53,385 nucleotides of DNA, from assembly GCA_037447655.1 (NCBI GenBank), contig JBBHKE010000258.1, positions 1 through 53,385 on the forward strand, given 5' to 3'. This DNA is from Zygnema cylindricum (lineage: Eukaryota; Streptophyta; Zygnematophyceae; Zygnematales; Zygnemataceae). The notes under the pieces were generated by a model. That model was not told the DNA's origin. It worked only from the letters and a program-made list of their open reading frames with translations, and searched no databases. Positions 22,512-34,219 of this stretch are shown here, in pieces; within the stretch, counting starts at the first letter, position 1; every line of letters starts with the position of its first letter. The position numbers and the translations under genes are program-made.

Positions 22512-23330
22512 GGGTAACCTTCCATCAGGCGTTCCCAGTAATCGTACGAACACGTTTACTGGAAGTAATATTTGTAACACCCTTCCATCAGGTCGTGCCA
22601 GTGAATGAGGTGTTAGATTGCGATTGGTACCACGTAGGACCAGTTGAGCCGCCCGGGATTAATCATCATTGATTAATCATCATTTCCAAAAGGACAAAAT
22701 CGCAGCTGCGTATGTGTACGGGCAGACGCCGATTAAAATATCCAGTAGCGTCACGCTAATGTACAATCTGAACGTTCTTAGGGTTGTTGTGGTATCAACG
22801 GCCACGAAAACCGTTGCAAAATTAAAGTTTGTACAAATGTCGAAGAATGTACCATTTGTACGTGAATCGCTGTATCGCACATTTATGAAGGAGACGTCAC
22901 AGGATGTCCTACAACCAAGTTTTTTTTGTCGTCGAACAGGCTGGCTATACAACCAAGATTTTTCTGTCGTCGAACAGGCTGGCTTTTATGTCACATGGTA
23001 CACTCCAATTGCCACATGTAAGTTTATTGCTTCACGTCTGTCGTGGATCGACTATGACTTTACAAGTGGACCAAAACACGCGTCTAGTAATCACAAACTC
23101 TCCTCCCGAGGACAGTCGGAGGAGACTAGCTACGTACTGGAAAGAAGAAGCGTTTGCGTCGAAAATTGAAAATCGGACGGTGGTATTTTTCTCCAAGAAG
23201 TCTGGAGAATCTCAACGAATTTTTAGTAAACATCTTTTGTAAAAAAAAAAAAAAAAAACAATACGGCTTAGTACGGAAAGGTACTTTCTCCAGTAAACAA
23301 CCCCACTTTTCGCCTGATGGAAGGTTACCC
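22512..23330. mobile_element. Family D element nested in family C
   Basis: The ends GGGTAACCTTCCATCAGGCG and CGCCTGATGGAAGGTTACCC are exact inverted repeats flanked by TAA (22509-22511 and 23331-23333). It is 819 bp. A long open frame (22669-23169) crosses an internal repeat and shows no transposase motif. The end sequence CCCCACTTTTCG is shared with other D copies. Confidence 0.8.
22911..22986. repeat. 38-bp tandem duplication inside family D copy
   Basis: Two units starting ACAACCAAG and containing GTCGTCGAACAGGCTGGCT begin at 22911 and 22949. They differ at only a few bases in the T-run. Confidence 0.85.
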
Positions 23331-23991
23331 TAATTCGGTCGCTCGAAATTTCGACTCTATGACATCAAATAGAGTAAATGATTCTAATTTTTTCATTATT
23401 CTAATTTAGGTAAGTTTAATTAGCGTAACAGAATTGTAATATAGGTTCGTTTTAAATAGGTTGGAGTACGGACAACGTTCGACCGTGCAAAAATGTACTT
23501 TTTTAAGTAAAAAAGTACAAATAATGATCTAATACAATTGCGCTCGCACGTGAAATCGGACTAAGCGAAAAATCAATTACATCGAAAAAAAGCCGTTTGC
23601 ATAACTATCGTCCGTCGACAGCATCGTCGTCAGTGTGAACATTAACTGACATTCAGCGCGACAAATAATACTAGCGTCATAATGACGTCAAAACTATACG
23701 GACTGACAGATTTTGTACGGTCACGTAATTTAATGTTTATAATTTCAGCGCGGATATTTAATGCCGACATAACCCAATATAGAGTACTTAAATAAATTTG
23801 AGTAACTTCCTCTGTGAAAAAGTTATATCACATAAATTAGAGTTCATTACTCGAATTGTTTTTTTTTGTTTTTTTACTCTAATTTTGTCATTACTCTAAT
23901 TACGATTCGCGGTGTACAGTTTTTTTCCGTTTCGCTGGTGTGGCAAGCTTTAGTGTGTACATTTAAGTTAAAAGTCAATACTAATTAGTAA

Positions 23992-24952
23992 GGGCGTGTC
24001 CCCATGTGTTAAAGTAAAGATTTTTTCCTGTCGTTTTCACAGAAAATGTTACTTCCAACGAGAAAATATTACGCCGTACGAAAAATGGGCAAAAACACAA
24101 GTACATTTTGCGTCATCTTGAAACTTGGAAGGTACGGAAATTTGGAGTTATTATCATCGCGACCACTTCCAGGTCATCTTCACATTTGCACTGGAATCAG
24201 ATCGTGACCTGATTTTAATCAAAATACTACCCTATTGACGAATAGAAAACTTGTATTGCACGCGTCAAACGTTTTCGAAAAAAATTGTACGAAGGAAAGT
24301 ACACGCTATTTTTTTTACTACTCGTCACGCGCATGCACATAAGAAAATGACAAACATGTACGGAAAAAAAATTGCAGGGGTCTCAGACCTCCACTTTCCT
24401 TCATGGGTCCTTTGCAAAATTTTACGTCGTCCTCGTCTCTCCCCTTCTTTCTCACTCGACCACTCCTCTTTCTCTCTTATTTACACGAGATGCAGCAATA
24501 ATAGTATCAAATGAAAGATATATATTTTTTTCTTTTTTTTGAATATTTTTGGTCTTAGTTTGATGGCATATCGAATGATAAAAGATAAGAAAACGAAATC
24601 GGGAAGCCATGGCGGAAAATGTACGTATTGATGACGTGACGTCACATGGTAGCATGACTTCGCTATGTCACAAAACCCTGAACATCTACAACGTCACAAA
24701 AACCTCGACGTCTACAACCGTCGCCGTTTTTGTAGACGTCACAAATTTTAGGAAGTTTCGTAGTTTTGTAGTCGTCTACATTTCGTTTCGTAGACTGTCA
24801 CACATTTTGTAGACGTCTACAACTGTCACATATTCGAAGTAATGAACGCGCAAGTAACGATTGACATACGCACACTTTGAAAAGTACACCGTAAAATCTG
24901 CGCTAAAATCCAAAATAACGTTTCAAAGTTTCGGTTACATGGGGACACGCCC
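23992..24952. mobile_element. Family A element (GGGCGTGTCC subgroup)
   Basis: The ends GGGCGTGTCCCCATGTG and CATGGGGACACGCCC are inverted repeats with TAA on both sides (23989-23991 and 24953-24955). It is 961 bp. The right third (24650-24850) has at least five GTAGACGTC or GTCGTCTAC motifs. The central dyad is present in diverged form (GACCTGATTTTAATC). Confidence 0.8.
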
Positions 24953-24955
24953 TAA

Positions 24956-25830
24956 GTACATCGAGCCGTATGTTTCCTTTCTTCGAAGGCAAAAAGATGG
25001 CATCTTTTTTTTAAGACATCGGCCGGCGAAATTATTTTAATGTGCAAGAATATAGGGAGCCATCGAGGGCCGTCAGAAATGTTTGAAATTTTTTGAAAAA
25101 AGATTGAAAAGTTTTGGTTTTGTTACAATTTAACTGACGCGTCAAAAGAATTAAAGATTTATTGTGTTTTTGTGCAGGCGCCGACCTGATGCAGGACCAA
25201 AAGTACTTTCATCCGACGGCTGAGATAAAGCCACACAAATTAAGGAAGCAACGATCCGGAATTGCCGTGACTCACGGCATTAAATTATAATACGCCGAAA
25301 GTACGGTATCCAAAATACGCTCTACTGTACAGTACTTCTGCAAAGGGAACCCAGGAAAACTTCCTCGCCGGCCGCCGTTTACTATATTTTTTCGAAAACG
25401 TCAGCCTACAGCTGGCCGCTTTGACCTCACGCCAGAGACGACGCTACAGTAATGTAGTTTACAGGTGTCCGACACGGAGGCTACTCAAACAGTAAGTACA
25501 TATAAACTGTTCGTTGTGCCCAACGTTACTGACATGCCTACTTTCATGGAATCTAATCTCGGCAACACTGCGTAGCTTTTCCTCTCCAACTTCCACTCTA
25601 CTGTAGTGCTACAGACCTCTTCACTTCCTTCCCTCTTCACTCCTTCCTCCCTCCCCTTCTTCCTCTCTCTCTCTATACCAACCTCCTTTGGGCTTCCACT
25701 CGTCGCCCTTCGGTTTGTGCGTGCGTCACCTGCCGCCCGTACGGCTGCCTGTACGGCATCGGAAGCAGATCCGCGCCTATGCTTCCGATCAGCCTCTTTT
25801 GCTGTCCGTCAGATTGCCACTCGGCAGCGG
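24956..25830 (+). promoter_or_regulatory. Upstream region of the SET-domain gene
   Basis: From 25613 to 25680 there is a C/T-rich tract (TCTCTCTCTCT), of the kind found in plant 5' leaders close to the transcription start. The open frame that runs into the CDS from 25606 has no ATG before 25831. No transposon ends were found here. Confidence 0.4.
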
Positions 25831-28800
25831 ATGAAGCTTCCTAGCGTCTATTCCTCGAGGCCTTTGCTGAGACTTCTGCTGACGTGTCTTTTGGTTTCGC
25901 TTCACTGCCACGTCATCAGCAGCAGTTTTGCACTCTCGGAAATGTTGTCAGAGAGTCAAAACGCCACACTCGTTTTTCTGGATTGGCTGAGAGAGAACAA
26001 TATGACCGAGGTAACTGCTTTATTTTGGATTCTTCATAAATTTACTGTGTGTCTTTATAAATGTATTTCTTTCTTTTAAACGGCGGTAGATCCAACTACT
26101 GCTGAAATTTCATGTGTTCTTTTTTTTTTAGCTGTATTTCTTTCTTCTGGTTTTCTATTTTGCCGTTTGTCTCGTTTTTGAATAGGTTTTGAAGAGTCGA
26201 TTTCTTCATTTCGACTTTCTTACAATATTTCCTTTTTTCTCAGTTGTTTTTTTTTTTGTTGTTTAGTTTGCGAACGTAGATCCACATTATTAACGCTTCT
26301 TTTATGATTTTCTAGCCGAATTTTGAGAGACAGCTTTTGGTTTTTCTGTTATCCTTTGTTAATGTGATAATCACCTGGTCCCTCGGTAGTCTTGGTTGAT
26401 TTTTTCCAAGAAAGCTTTACCCCTTTGAGATTCACGGTTTCATAAATTCACGGTTTATGGATTCATATATTATTCCTTTAATTCAACTTTAATTCCTGTC
26501 TTTTATCATTTCCATTCTTTTTGTACGAATCAATGATCTATTGAAAAAGTTAAAGCAAGTAATTGCAAATGTAACTCACAGAGCTGGAAAAAGAGTAAGC
26601 TGTAAACAGTGTTTAGTTGAAACTAGAAACCTTTTGATTGAATAGATCTGTTGAGAAGCAAGTGTAACGCCAATATCTAAATTCTTGTAAATCGTTTAAA
26701 TCGTATTCATTTTTAAAGGGTTTTTGTATAACCTGAAAGCTTTATCTCCCATAGAAAAAACCTGGGTCACTCCTCCAGGCTATGTTTTTTCAAAACCACT
26801 CCAAGTCTGAGGTACTAATTTAGTTTGACAGTTTTTGATATTACTTGCGAAATTCTTTTTCCCCTGCAAAGTGGATTGAAATTTTGTTTTCTTTTTGTCA
26901 CTGTATAAAGCGCGCTATAAATGAATAGCGCTATATGTGAATGCGGGTTCAGGATCTACTTGGCTTTTGTTCGAGGCCTTTTTTGTAAACAGTAGTTTCA
27001 AAATCCCATTTATTTCCATTGTCTGAAGCACAAAATTGGTTGTAGCACAAAATTTCTCTCTCATACCTCGATTTCGAACCTGCTTCAACCCTCTCTATTT
27101 ACCCAAGCTTTTTCTTTCAACCCAAGGATTACAAAACATGTTGAATGACATGTTATTGCATCTGTAATTGGTGCTGTGAAATTGGAGACCCTCCCTCCTT
27201 TTCCACTTTGTATTTCAATTTTGGTATCTTTCTGACTGCGTTTTTTTTTAATCATTCCCTCTCACTTTTTATAGGTCCTTCCGCCCTACAATAAGGTTTC
27301 CATTTTTTTGCCGGATGTGCTCGGTGATGAGAGGGGCCTTATTGCAAGTTTTCCCATTGCTAAAGGCGATGTAATGCTGAAAATTCCCTTCTCATTGGCT
27401 CTGGAGCTTGAAGAGGACGATCCTTCGCCTTATCCTGAGGCTGATTGGAGGGTAATTCTGGCGGCAAAACTTCTTCGCGAGATGGCTTTGGTGAGAGGTG
27501 TTCTCAGGGCTCCTTTGGAAGATGTAATAAAAGAGGAATTATGCGAGCCCGGTAACTGGCGTTACCGGCGAAGCAGTCATAGTGTATGTCCAGAGAAACT
27601 GCACAATTTTGTTAAAAAGTACATTTTTATGGTGATTACTGGCCAATTTCTCCACTTTTCATGTATGTCTAGTCACCCCTTAAGTTTATGTGTGTATTCA
27701 CCATGGAGTGATAGTTGTGTTTGCAGGTTAATAGTTTTGTTATCTTTTAGGAGGCTGTTCAGACAACTTGACAAGAATGGTGTCGTTTCTTGTGTGTTTG
27801 CTGACTGTTTCGACAAATAAAATTTCTAAGCCTCTTGCCCTTCCAGGGGTTTATTGTCTTTAGAGTGTGTTAAACTTCATGATTTCATTTGCTCAGGACA
27901 ATGGATACTTTTTCTCCATGTGTTTAGGGTGAAGGTTCACGATGGAAATCTTATCTCGATATCTTTCCGCAACACCATTCAATTCCATGGATGGACCTTC
28001 ACACAAATGAACTCCCGGAGGTACAATATGATCCAACCATTCGCCGAATTCTGGATCTCCAAACTGAGGCTGTTGAAGCTTACACGTCCTCTGATCCTGA
28101 TATAGTTGCAAATGCAACTTGGGAGGCATTCGGATGGGCGCTCACAATGGTGTGGAACCATGCCTTCTCATTATATGCTCCCTTAAGGTGAGGTGAGATC
28201 CACAAACCTTTATATTAAGTTAGCCTTTATATATAGATGCCTGGAAACGGCTGATTGACACTTGAAGTAATTTGCCATCCAATGTTACTGTTCAAGACCA
28301 ATGTCTTTTGGATTAAATGAGCAACATTCATCAGATAGGATGATTTATTGGCATACAGATATCCTGCACCATTCTTAATGGGAAACATCAGCCTTTGCAC
28401 AACCTGGCCCATGCTTTACCTTGACCACAACGTTTTTAAGAAAAAGCTGTAATGATGGAGCACAGAAAAAGCTAGGCTCAAAAGCAAGATGGGCAGGGAA
28501 CTTTGTTAAACTCCTCTTGTGGGGCTCTATGGTGGTTGGCAGTTTCCTAAGATCCAATTTGAGGTGTGGCTGCTCGCAGGGAAGGAAGTCAGGATGGAAA
28601 ATGGCGTCACATGTTTATTCCTGTTGCTGACCTGCTGAACCATCACCAAGAGGTATCAGATTGTCCTTAAACTTTCTTATCTTGTTTCTTCTTCGTCTCC
28701 TTCTTCTTTTACCTAGATGATCTTGTTTGATTTAAAATCTCCCACCCATTGCATTCTCTTTTTTTCAGTGGCGTAGGCAAGACGCATCTTTTGACAGTCA

Positions 28801-30615
28801 GAAACATTGGCTTATTCCTCTACAGTGCTATATTATTTTTTTTTTAATTACAAGCATAGGGGTATGCTAAATCATAACTTGAGACGACCATTTGATGCTG
28901 CTTGTTGCATTTAAGACTCGTTTCCCTCCTCGTGTCTCTCCCAACCCTCTTCGCTTATTTTTCAGCTGATCTTGGTTGAATCTTGCACTAAGATCTATTG
29001 GTAGATATCAGTTTTGAAGGATGCAACAAATATGAAGGTGTCCGTTTGATTATGGCATGTAGGATTGATGAGTATATTTTCAGTGATCACCAGCTTTTTT
29101 CTGGATGCAAATAACGGTTTCCCTTGTATTGGGTCCAAGCTAACAAACATTCTGAATGAGTTAACGAATTTCTCTCGTAACATCACACCAAGCTCATCAG
29201 GTTTTACTGTCTTCCTGCAGCCAAACACAGACTGGAGAGAAGACGGTGTCTACAGTGACCACATAGAATTGATAGCGAAACAGGATATTCCTGTTGGAAC
29301 TCCAGCATTAGCCGATTATGGAGACTTGACAACAGAAGCCATGTTTTTGTTTTATGGCTTTGTTACCTCTAGAAATCCTCGCGATTCAACTGTTCTGTTT
29401 TACAGCTTGGCTGAGGCGGTTGAGTGGTATGTTAAAAGGTAAAGTACATCGCCCATTGCTGTTATAGTTTATTACTCTAATTCGAGTGAACGTTTTTTTG
29501 CCCAAAATCATAAATTAGTGTTTATATATTTTTTTAGTTAAGTCACCTGGCAATTGATAATAAAGAGTAGTTAATTATAATAACGTGTCAAAATAATTCA
29601 CTGACTCTTACAGTGGTGGACGGTGTACTTCTGCAACGTACTTCTGTCTGCTGTTCTACGTATTTATTCAATTGTGGGTTGTCAATGAATCAGAGGGAAA
29701 AATGATAACATGGTGAAATAGAACAACAGCGGTTAAAAAGCTGGAGCGGTTTAGAAACCGTTTTTTTTTTCGGAAGGACATTCGAAACATGGTAGTAGAA
29801 TCCTGAGAAATTAGAAGGTTTCCTATGTCTTTTCTTACACCTAATTTGGTATTGAAAAGGGTTTTCAAGGGATACGCATGAGTTACTTTTCATTTTTAAC
29901 CGTAAATTCTGCCGGGTATACATGTACTTGAAAGAAAAGAACCAATGGTAAGTATTAGTCTCCTAGAGGTGTGGACCTGAATGCGTTTCATTGGTCATAA
30001 AACCCATTGCTCAGTCTCTCCTAAGTCATTGTCTACATGTGCAGATATGATAAAGCGTACCGGAAACATAAGGAGATACCCGAAGATGAGTTTGAGGTTT
30101 ATATTGATAGAGCGAAAGAGGGAGCCATAAGACAACTTCGATACGCTGAACGGACTGACTTGTTGAACCAATTGGATGCCGTGGGACCAGAATACATCGA
30201 TCCTCATGACAATACACATGGTGGGGCAATTGTTCTTTATCCAAAAGGAGTTGTCGATGCTCGGTTAATCGGAGCTTACGCGATGTTGGCGTGGGAGTTA
30301 AATGGGGTGACGTGGGACGCCAGTGAAGACGAATGGCAAGTTGAGGTAGAAGACGCATTTCTTTCGGTTAGTCAAAGATGCTTAGAATTGTTGGAGACGT
30401 TTAAGACGACAATTACGACGGACAGAAAAAGGTTGATGATGTCGAGAAGGAAAAGGCGGAAACTTATTTGCGATATCCATTTGGAAGAGTGTCAAAAACT
30501 TCATCATGAGGAAGCGCTGATGGATTTGACCATCCAGTACCGTATGGTTAAAAAAATGTATCTCGAAGAGCTTGTTCATCAATACCCTGTTGATTATAAT
30601 CATGACGAATTGTAA
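25831..30615 (+). CDS. SET-domain methyltransferase, Rubisco LSMT/SETD3-like, with signal-peptide-like N terminus
   Basis: Six exons join in frame to 505 aa: 25831-26010, 27275-27490, 27928-28187, 28580-28652, 29221-29438 and 30045-30615; all introns are GT-AG, the first 1264 bp long. Residues 1-35 have a basic start and a hydrophobic core (LLRLLLTCLLVSLH) ending SSSFA, like a secretory signal. The SET domain runs from GLIASFPIAKGD (about 80) to YGFV (288-291). ADLLNHHQEPN (235-245) is the AdoMet-binding NH motif, and Y276 and Y288 flank the end of the fold; the family's usual Asn in YGxxxN is Thr281. The C-terminal half (to 505) is helical and charged, as in the Rubisco LSMT substrate-binding domain. 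By family it would methylate lysine or histidine side chains; the target is unknown. The first in-frame ATG is used as start. Confidence 0.85.
29445..29628. mobile_element. Possible decayed family C element inside an intron
   Basis: In the fifth intron of the SET gene, TACATCGCCCATTGCTGTTA and, inverted, TACACCGTCCACCACTGTAA resemble family C ends with TA targets, and the interior has TTACTCTAATTCG. The left end lies only seven bases after the splice donor. Ends are strongly diverged, so the call is tentative. Confidence 0.35.
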
Positions 30616-31939
30616 TCTTTTTTTTTTCTCGATCCCTCTGGAGGTAACTTGAGTAGGCTATGCTGACTATCATAGATGTGACCTTAGGCTTTCGACCAAT
30701 AAATCAGTCCTTGCTCGGCTTTTACACACAGGTTTCCTTGGTAGACAATGTAGACTCTTCTCAATTCTTTCCATTGTTGACAGTTACAATTCTTTGATTG
30801 ATTGTTAGGGCTGTAACACGTACAAAAAAAGCATGTACGAAAAACCCAGAAGTAGAGAGATAGTGAGAGAAAGTATCACCTCCATCGAAAGTCATCGCCT
30901 CCATCGGATCTGTTAGTTCTACTTTTGACAACATTGTTACTTCTGTTACTCTGCGTAGGCATAGACAGTCTGTGGCTAGTAGTTTAAGCTGAAGCAAGCC
31001 TTCCTATTTAAAAAAATGTAGATAAGTAGCACGCATGTCGCCTGAGTTCAGCATGTGTTTTTAGCATGTGGCATACATGCAATAGTGGTGATGTCACCAT
31101 TCCATAAAGTATGTCTTTTCTTCTGCCCCGTGTTTTACTACGCAGCAATGATTCACATTTGGTGTGGCATTCAAATTGCTACTGTTTTTTCCTATTTTGC
31201 GTTGATGTATCTTTTCACAATGAAATCATTTTTTTTTTGTTCACACTGGTCGGATTATAAATCCAATGGTTTCGATTGAAAGGCGAAACTCTCGCCTTCT
31301 GACCGACGACGATCTGCAAATGGAAAACAGGCAAGGGCACAAAGAGAAGCGGAGGAGTTTAGCAGTAGAAAAACATTAAAGCCAATAGAGAAATACCTAT
31401 GGGCGATACTGATTCTGTTGAGCTAACAACAGTGGTATGATGAAAACTTTGTGCGAACATTTGGATACCAGTAAATAGTTTGGTAAACTTTATTTATTTA
31501 TCAACCCTGCCCACTACTGAGTGTTAGACGATTTCTGGACACATACATGACTTTATCTTCTTTGTCAACTGCTGATGTTTTTTTAAGCATTGCCGTCGGA
31601 AGGCAACGGTTTCACCTTTAGATTGCTATGCAATGGTTGAGGCAACGGTTTCACCTTTAGACATGTAATGGTTAAGTAACGAAAAAGTCTCTGGTGAGAA
31701 AAAGTACATTGAGTGCCCGAAAAATAGCAGTTTCACCTTCCTATGCCGGAAGAATTGAAAAACTGTGATGAGAAAAAACATCTGGTGCAATAAAAATGTT
31801 TAGCATTAACAACATTCCGGCTCTGGGATATCCTTGATTCGCTTGTATGCAACTTGTCCACAGCAAAGTTTGCTCCTAAATGTTTTTGATTTTGCAGGAG
31901 CCTCAAGAATTCTATGTCCATTCATGGCGACCGGATAGG
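30616..31939. other. Intergenic after the SET gene
   Basis: No gene is supported. A tandem repeat of about 39 bp starting GGCAACGGTTTCACCTTTAG lies at 31602-31675, and a diverged dispersed repeat is at 31225-31380 (see 53080-53210). Confidence 0.45.
31225..31380. repeat. Diverged dispersed repeat, copy 1
   Basis: The order TTCACACTGGTCGGATT, GATTGAAAGGCGAAACTCTC, CTTCTGACCG, GAAAACAG, CACAAAGAGAAG is repeated with changes at 53085-53210. Class unknown; the second copy lies within a family C end, so it could be old transposon interior. Confidence 0.5.
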
Positions 31940-32121
31940 AGAAGCAAACGCAAAAGCATTTTGTTCAGGCACGAACAGTGCAGGCTGTACGTCTACCATG
32001 TCACGCAAAGACATGCGACGTACCAAAACGTTTCAAAAAATAAGGTGCGTCAAGACAGATTGTAGACGGTGACAGCCGACACGGGCATTGTCGACATATA
32101 CAATCGTCACAGCCTTTAAGT

Positions 32122-32317
32122 TAGTGTTGGGTATCGGGTAAATTCATACCGCGATAATTGCGATATTCGATATATCGGATATCGATCAAGCAGATTCCTC
32201 CATATATCGTACAGGGACCAACATAAATTATCGCGATATATATCGCAAAAAAATGGGTGACCGTACAGTCATAGTACGGAAAATCGTACGGATATTTACC
32301 CCCCCCCCCCCCCCCCT

Positions 32318-32352
<35 letters not shown>

Positions 32353-32517
32353 GGTTTGAAAAAAAAATGAAATTTTTATTTTTTTTATGGCTCGATATAT
32401 CACCGATATATCGCCATAATTTGGTTTTCGATATATCGAAGCGATATATCGATTATCGGGTACCTGAAATTCGATATATATCGAATATCGGCAAAGGGTC
32501 CTCGATACCCAACACTA
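32122..32517. mobile_element. Family E element, hAT-like, 396-bp form
   Basis: It begins TAGTGTTGGGTATCG and ends CGATACCCAACACTA, exact inverted repeats. The interior again consists of TCGATATATCG dyads plus a C18-TGA-G32 tract at 32289-32351. The flanks CTTTAAGT and CTTATTAG are only a weak 8-bp match. It interrupts the family A relic. Confidence 0.72.
32289..32351. repeat. Poly-C/poly-G inverted homopolymer
   Basis: A run of 18 C is followed by TGA and then 32 G. The two runs are complementary and could fold back; each could also form i-motif or quadruplex DNA. Homopolymer lengths of this kind are unreliable in assemblies. Confidence 0.85.
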
Positions 32518-32813
32518 CTTATTAGGACACTTTGTTGTTACGTATTGGGACACTTGAAAACATGGTGTACGGTGAATCTTTGCTACAATACAAAGTAAGT
32601 TTGCTAACAGGTACGCTCAGAGTGGATTCTCTAACACAACACCGTGAATCGTTATTAACCTTATGAACTCTATATCGGCGCCCCCAAATTTTGATTCCAA
32701 AACCCGAAATAGAATTGATAATACTAAATTTTCCTTTACGTTAATTACGGTTCTAGAGAATTAGCGTTCATAATTCTAATTTATGATATTATTGAATAAT
32801 GTGGATTTTTTAG

Positions 32814-32893
32814 GGTACGCCGATGTACGGCACTGTACGAAAACGTACCGTGTCCAATAACGAACCCCACTTTTCGTCTAATGGAATGTTACC
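32814..32893. mobile_element. Short relic of a family D element
   Basis: GGGTACGCCGATG near 32814 and CCCCACTTTTCGTCTAATGG near 32866 correspond to the two ends of family D, brought together with almost the whole interior missing. Boundaries are approximate. Confidence 0.4.
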
Positions 32894-32908
32894 ATTCATG
32901 ATCAATTA

Positions 32909-34219
32909 GGGTGGCGTTCCATCAGGAAATTTTGTAATCGTACGAACAACATTACACAATGCTACACTTTGAACGATGTTCTGTCGCGCAGAGTTTGTAA
33001 TCCACGTGATCAGAAATGAGTGGTACCACGTAAGATACGATCGTATATTGAAAATCGTCAAATATTTTTTACACCGACCAACTTCAATTCGAAATCGTCA
33101 TTTGCAAACCATGCATCATAGTTCCAAAGTAGGTGAAAGTAGTCCCATACAATATGCCTATTGTACGCACAACATACAATATGACCTTAACGCCCATATT
33201 GTATTCGGACCTATTCGGACCAATTAAAACATTTGGACCAAAACTTGGATCAATTAAAACATTCGGACAAAAAAAAAATATTTACACCGTCAGATTCGGA
33301 CGATCGCACGATCGTTGATCAAAGTAGCGATCTAAAAAGATCACATGAAAAGCCCATAACACAACTTATGATAAAGGCGCCGACCAAAGGCCTGCCATAA
33401 AAACGCCTACTTTTGAAGTATGACATGTATGTGCGGACCAGGGCATTGTACCACACAAATTTTGTACTCTTTGCAAACGCTTGTCAGATGCCAGCTCATT
33501 ATTTTGGTGACGTGAAATACATTGTAGGGATTGAGGTGATGCGCAATGGGATAAGAAATGGGAATATAGATATACAAGTAAGATAGGCACAATATTGTAT
33601 GGAGATTTTAGGGTAGTTTCCCATGATTGATGCAAAAACGGTGTCAAATCCTATAGACATAAATTTCAATTTCCAATGTTTGAGAAGGAAGTGTCAGTCG
33701 ACGTATCGTATTGCAAAGCAATTGGGAGTTTGATGTACCAATGTGTTTGAACACGTCTAGATAAATGGTTTTTGCTTTTTCGCGTGACGAATGAGCGCTT
33801 CCACAAATAGTGTGACGAATGGCTGGTAACAAAAATACCGTGACGAAAGCTCGTTACGAGATCACTTTCGTGATTTCCGTTTAATTTTTTAATGTATATA
33901 TCATGTGCGAAATTTTTCGATTTCCGTTGGTTGCCGTCCTGACACGTACATTCATTATCCATCGTGTCGCGGCTCATTTTTTTCTGTAAATGGTGATGTA
34001 CCTCCTCGAGGTATAGCACCATTTACAAAAACTTTCGACGCAAATGCTTCGCGAAAAAACATCCAAACATCATTGTTGCCTCCCAGACCTTTGGAGAATA
34101 TTGGCCAGATTCTCTGTAATGTTGTTCGCGTATAAAAACAAAACAAGAGGTACGGCGTAGTACGGATAAGTTCGGATTTTTGTAAAAAACCTCACTTTTC
34201 GTCTGATGGAACGCCACCC
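32909..34219. mobile_element. Family D element with nested hAT copy
   Basis: The ends GGGTGGCGTTCCATCAGG and CTGATGGAACGCCACCC are inverted repeats flanked by TTA (32906-32908 and 34220-34222). Without the hAT copy at 33117-33422 it is about 1.0 kb. Its central dyad at 33986-34026 pairs GTAAATGGTG with CACCATTTAC and contains TACCTCCTCGAGGTA. Confidence 0.78.
33117..33422 (+). mobile_element. hAT-like non-autonomous element, copy 5 (306-bp form)
   Basis: It starts CATAGTTCCAAAGTAGGTG and ends CGCCTACTTTTGAAGTATG. The flanks CCATGCAT and ACATGTAT agree at six of eight positions. It has the same length and internal deletion as copy 4 in the opposite orientation. Nested in D, which is nested in C: three levels. 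Confidence 0.75.

Larger units (their letters stand above)
22478..23914. mobile_element. Family C element with a nested family D element
   Basis: The ends CACCGCGAATCGTAATTAGAG and CTCTAATTACGATTCGCGGTG match exactly, with TA at 22476-22477 and 23915-23916. Its length without the D element at 22512-23330 is about 615 bp, close to copy 3859-4476, which it matches closely (for example TTTCGACTCTAT... and the GTGAACATTAA region). Confidence 0.8.
31940..32612. mobile_element. Decayed family A relic interrupted by a family E element
   Basis: Read as the complement of 6123-6798, blocks match in order: GCAAAAGCATTTTGTTC, GTACGTCTACCATGTCACG, AAAGACATGCGACGT, then, beyond the insertion, TATTGGGACACTTGAAAACA and ACAAAGTAAGTTTGCTAA. 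The GGGG-type ends are lost, so this is a truncated old copy. Confidence 0.6.

Noticed and set aside
22669-23242. 166- and 112-codon ORFs inside a family D element, considered as transposase
   Set aside because: No DDE-like motif or helix-turn-helix; the two frames run through a 38-bp tandem duplication that shifts the frame.
30761-30997. 78-codon minus-strand ORF after the SET gene
   Set aside because: No recognised domain, no splice context, and a small repeat (CACCTCCATCG/CGCCTCCATCG) accounts for part of it.
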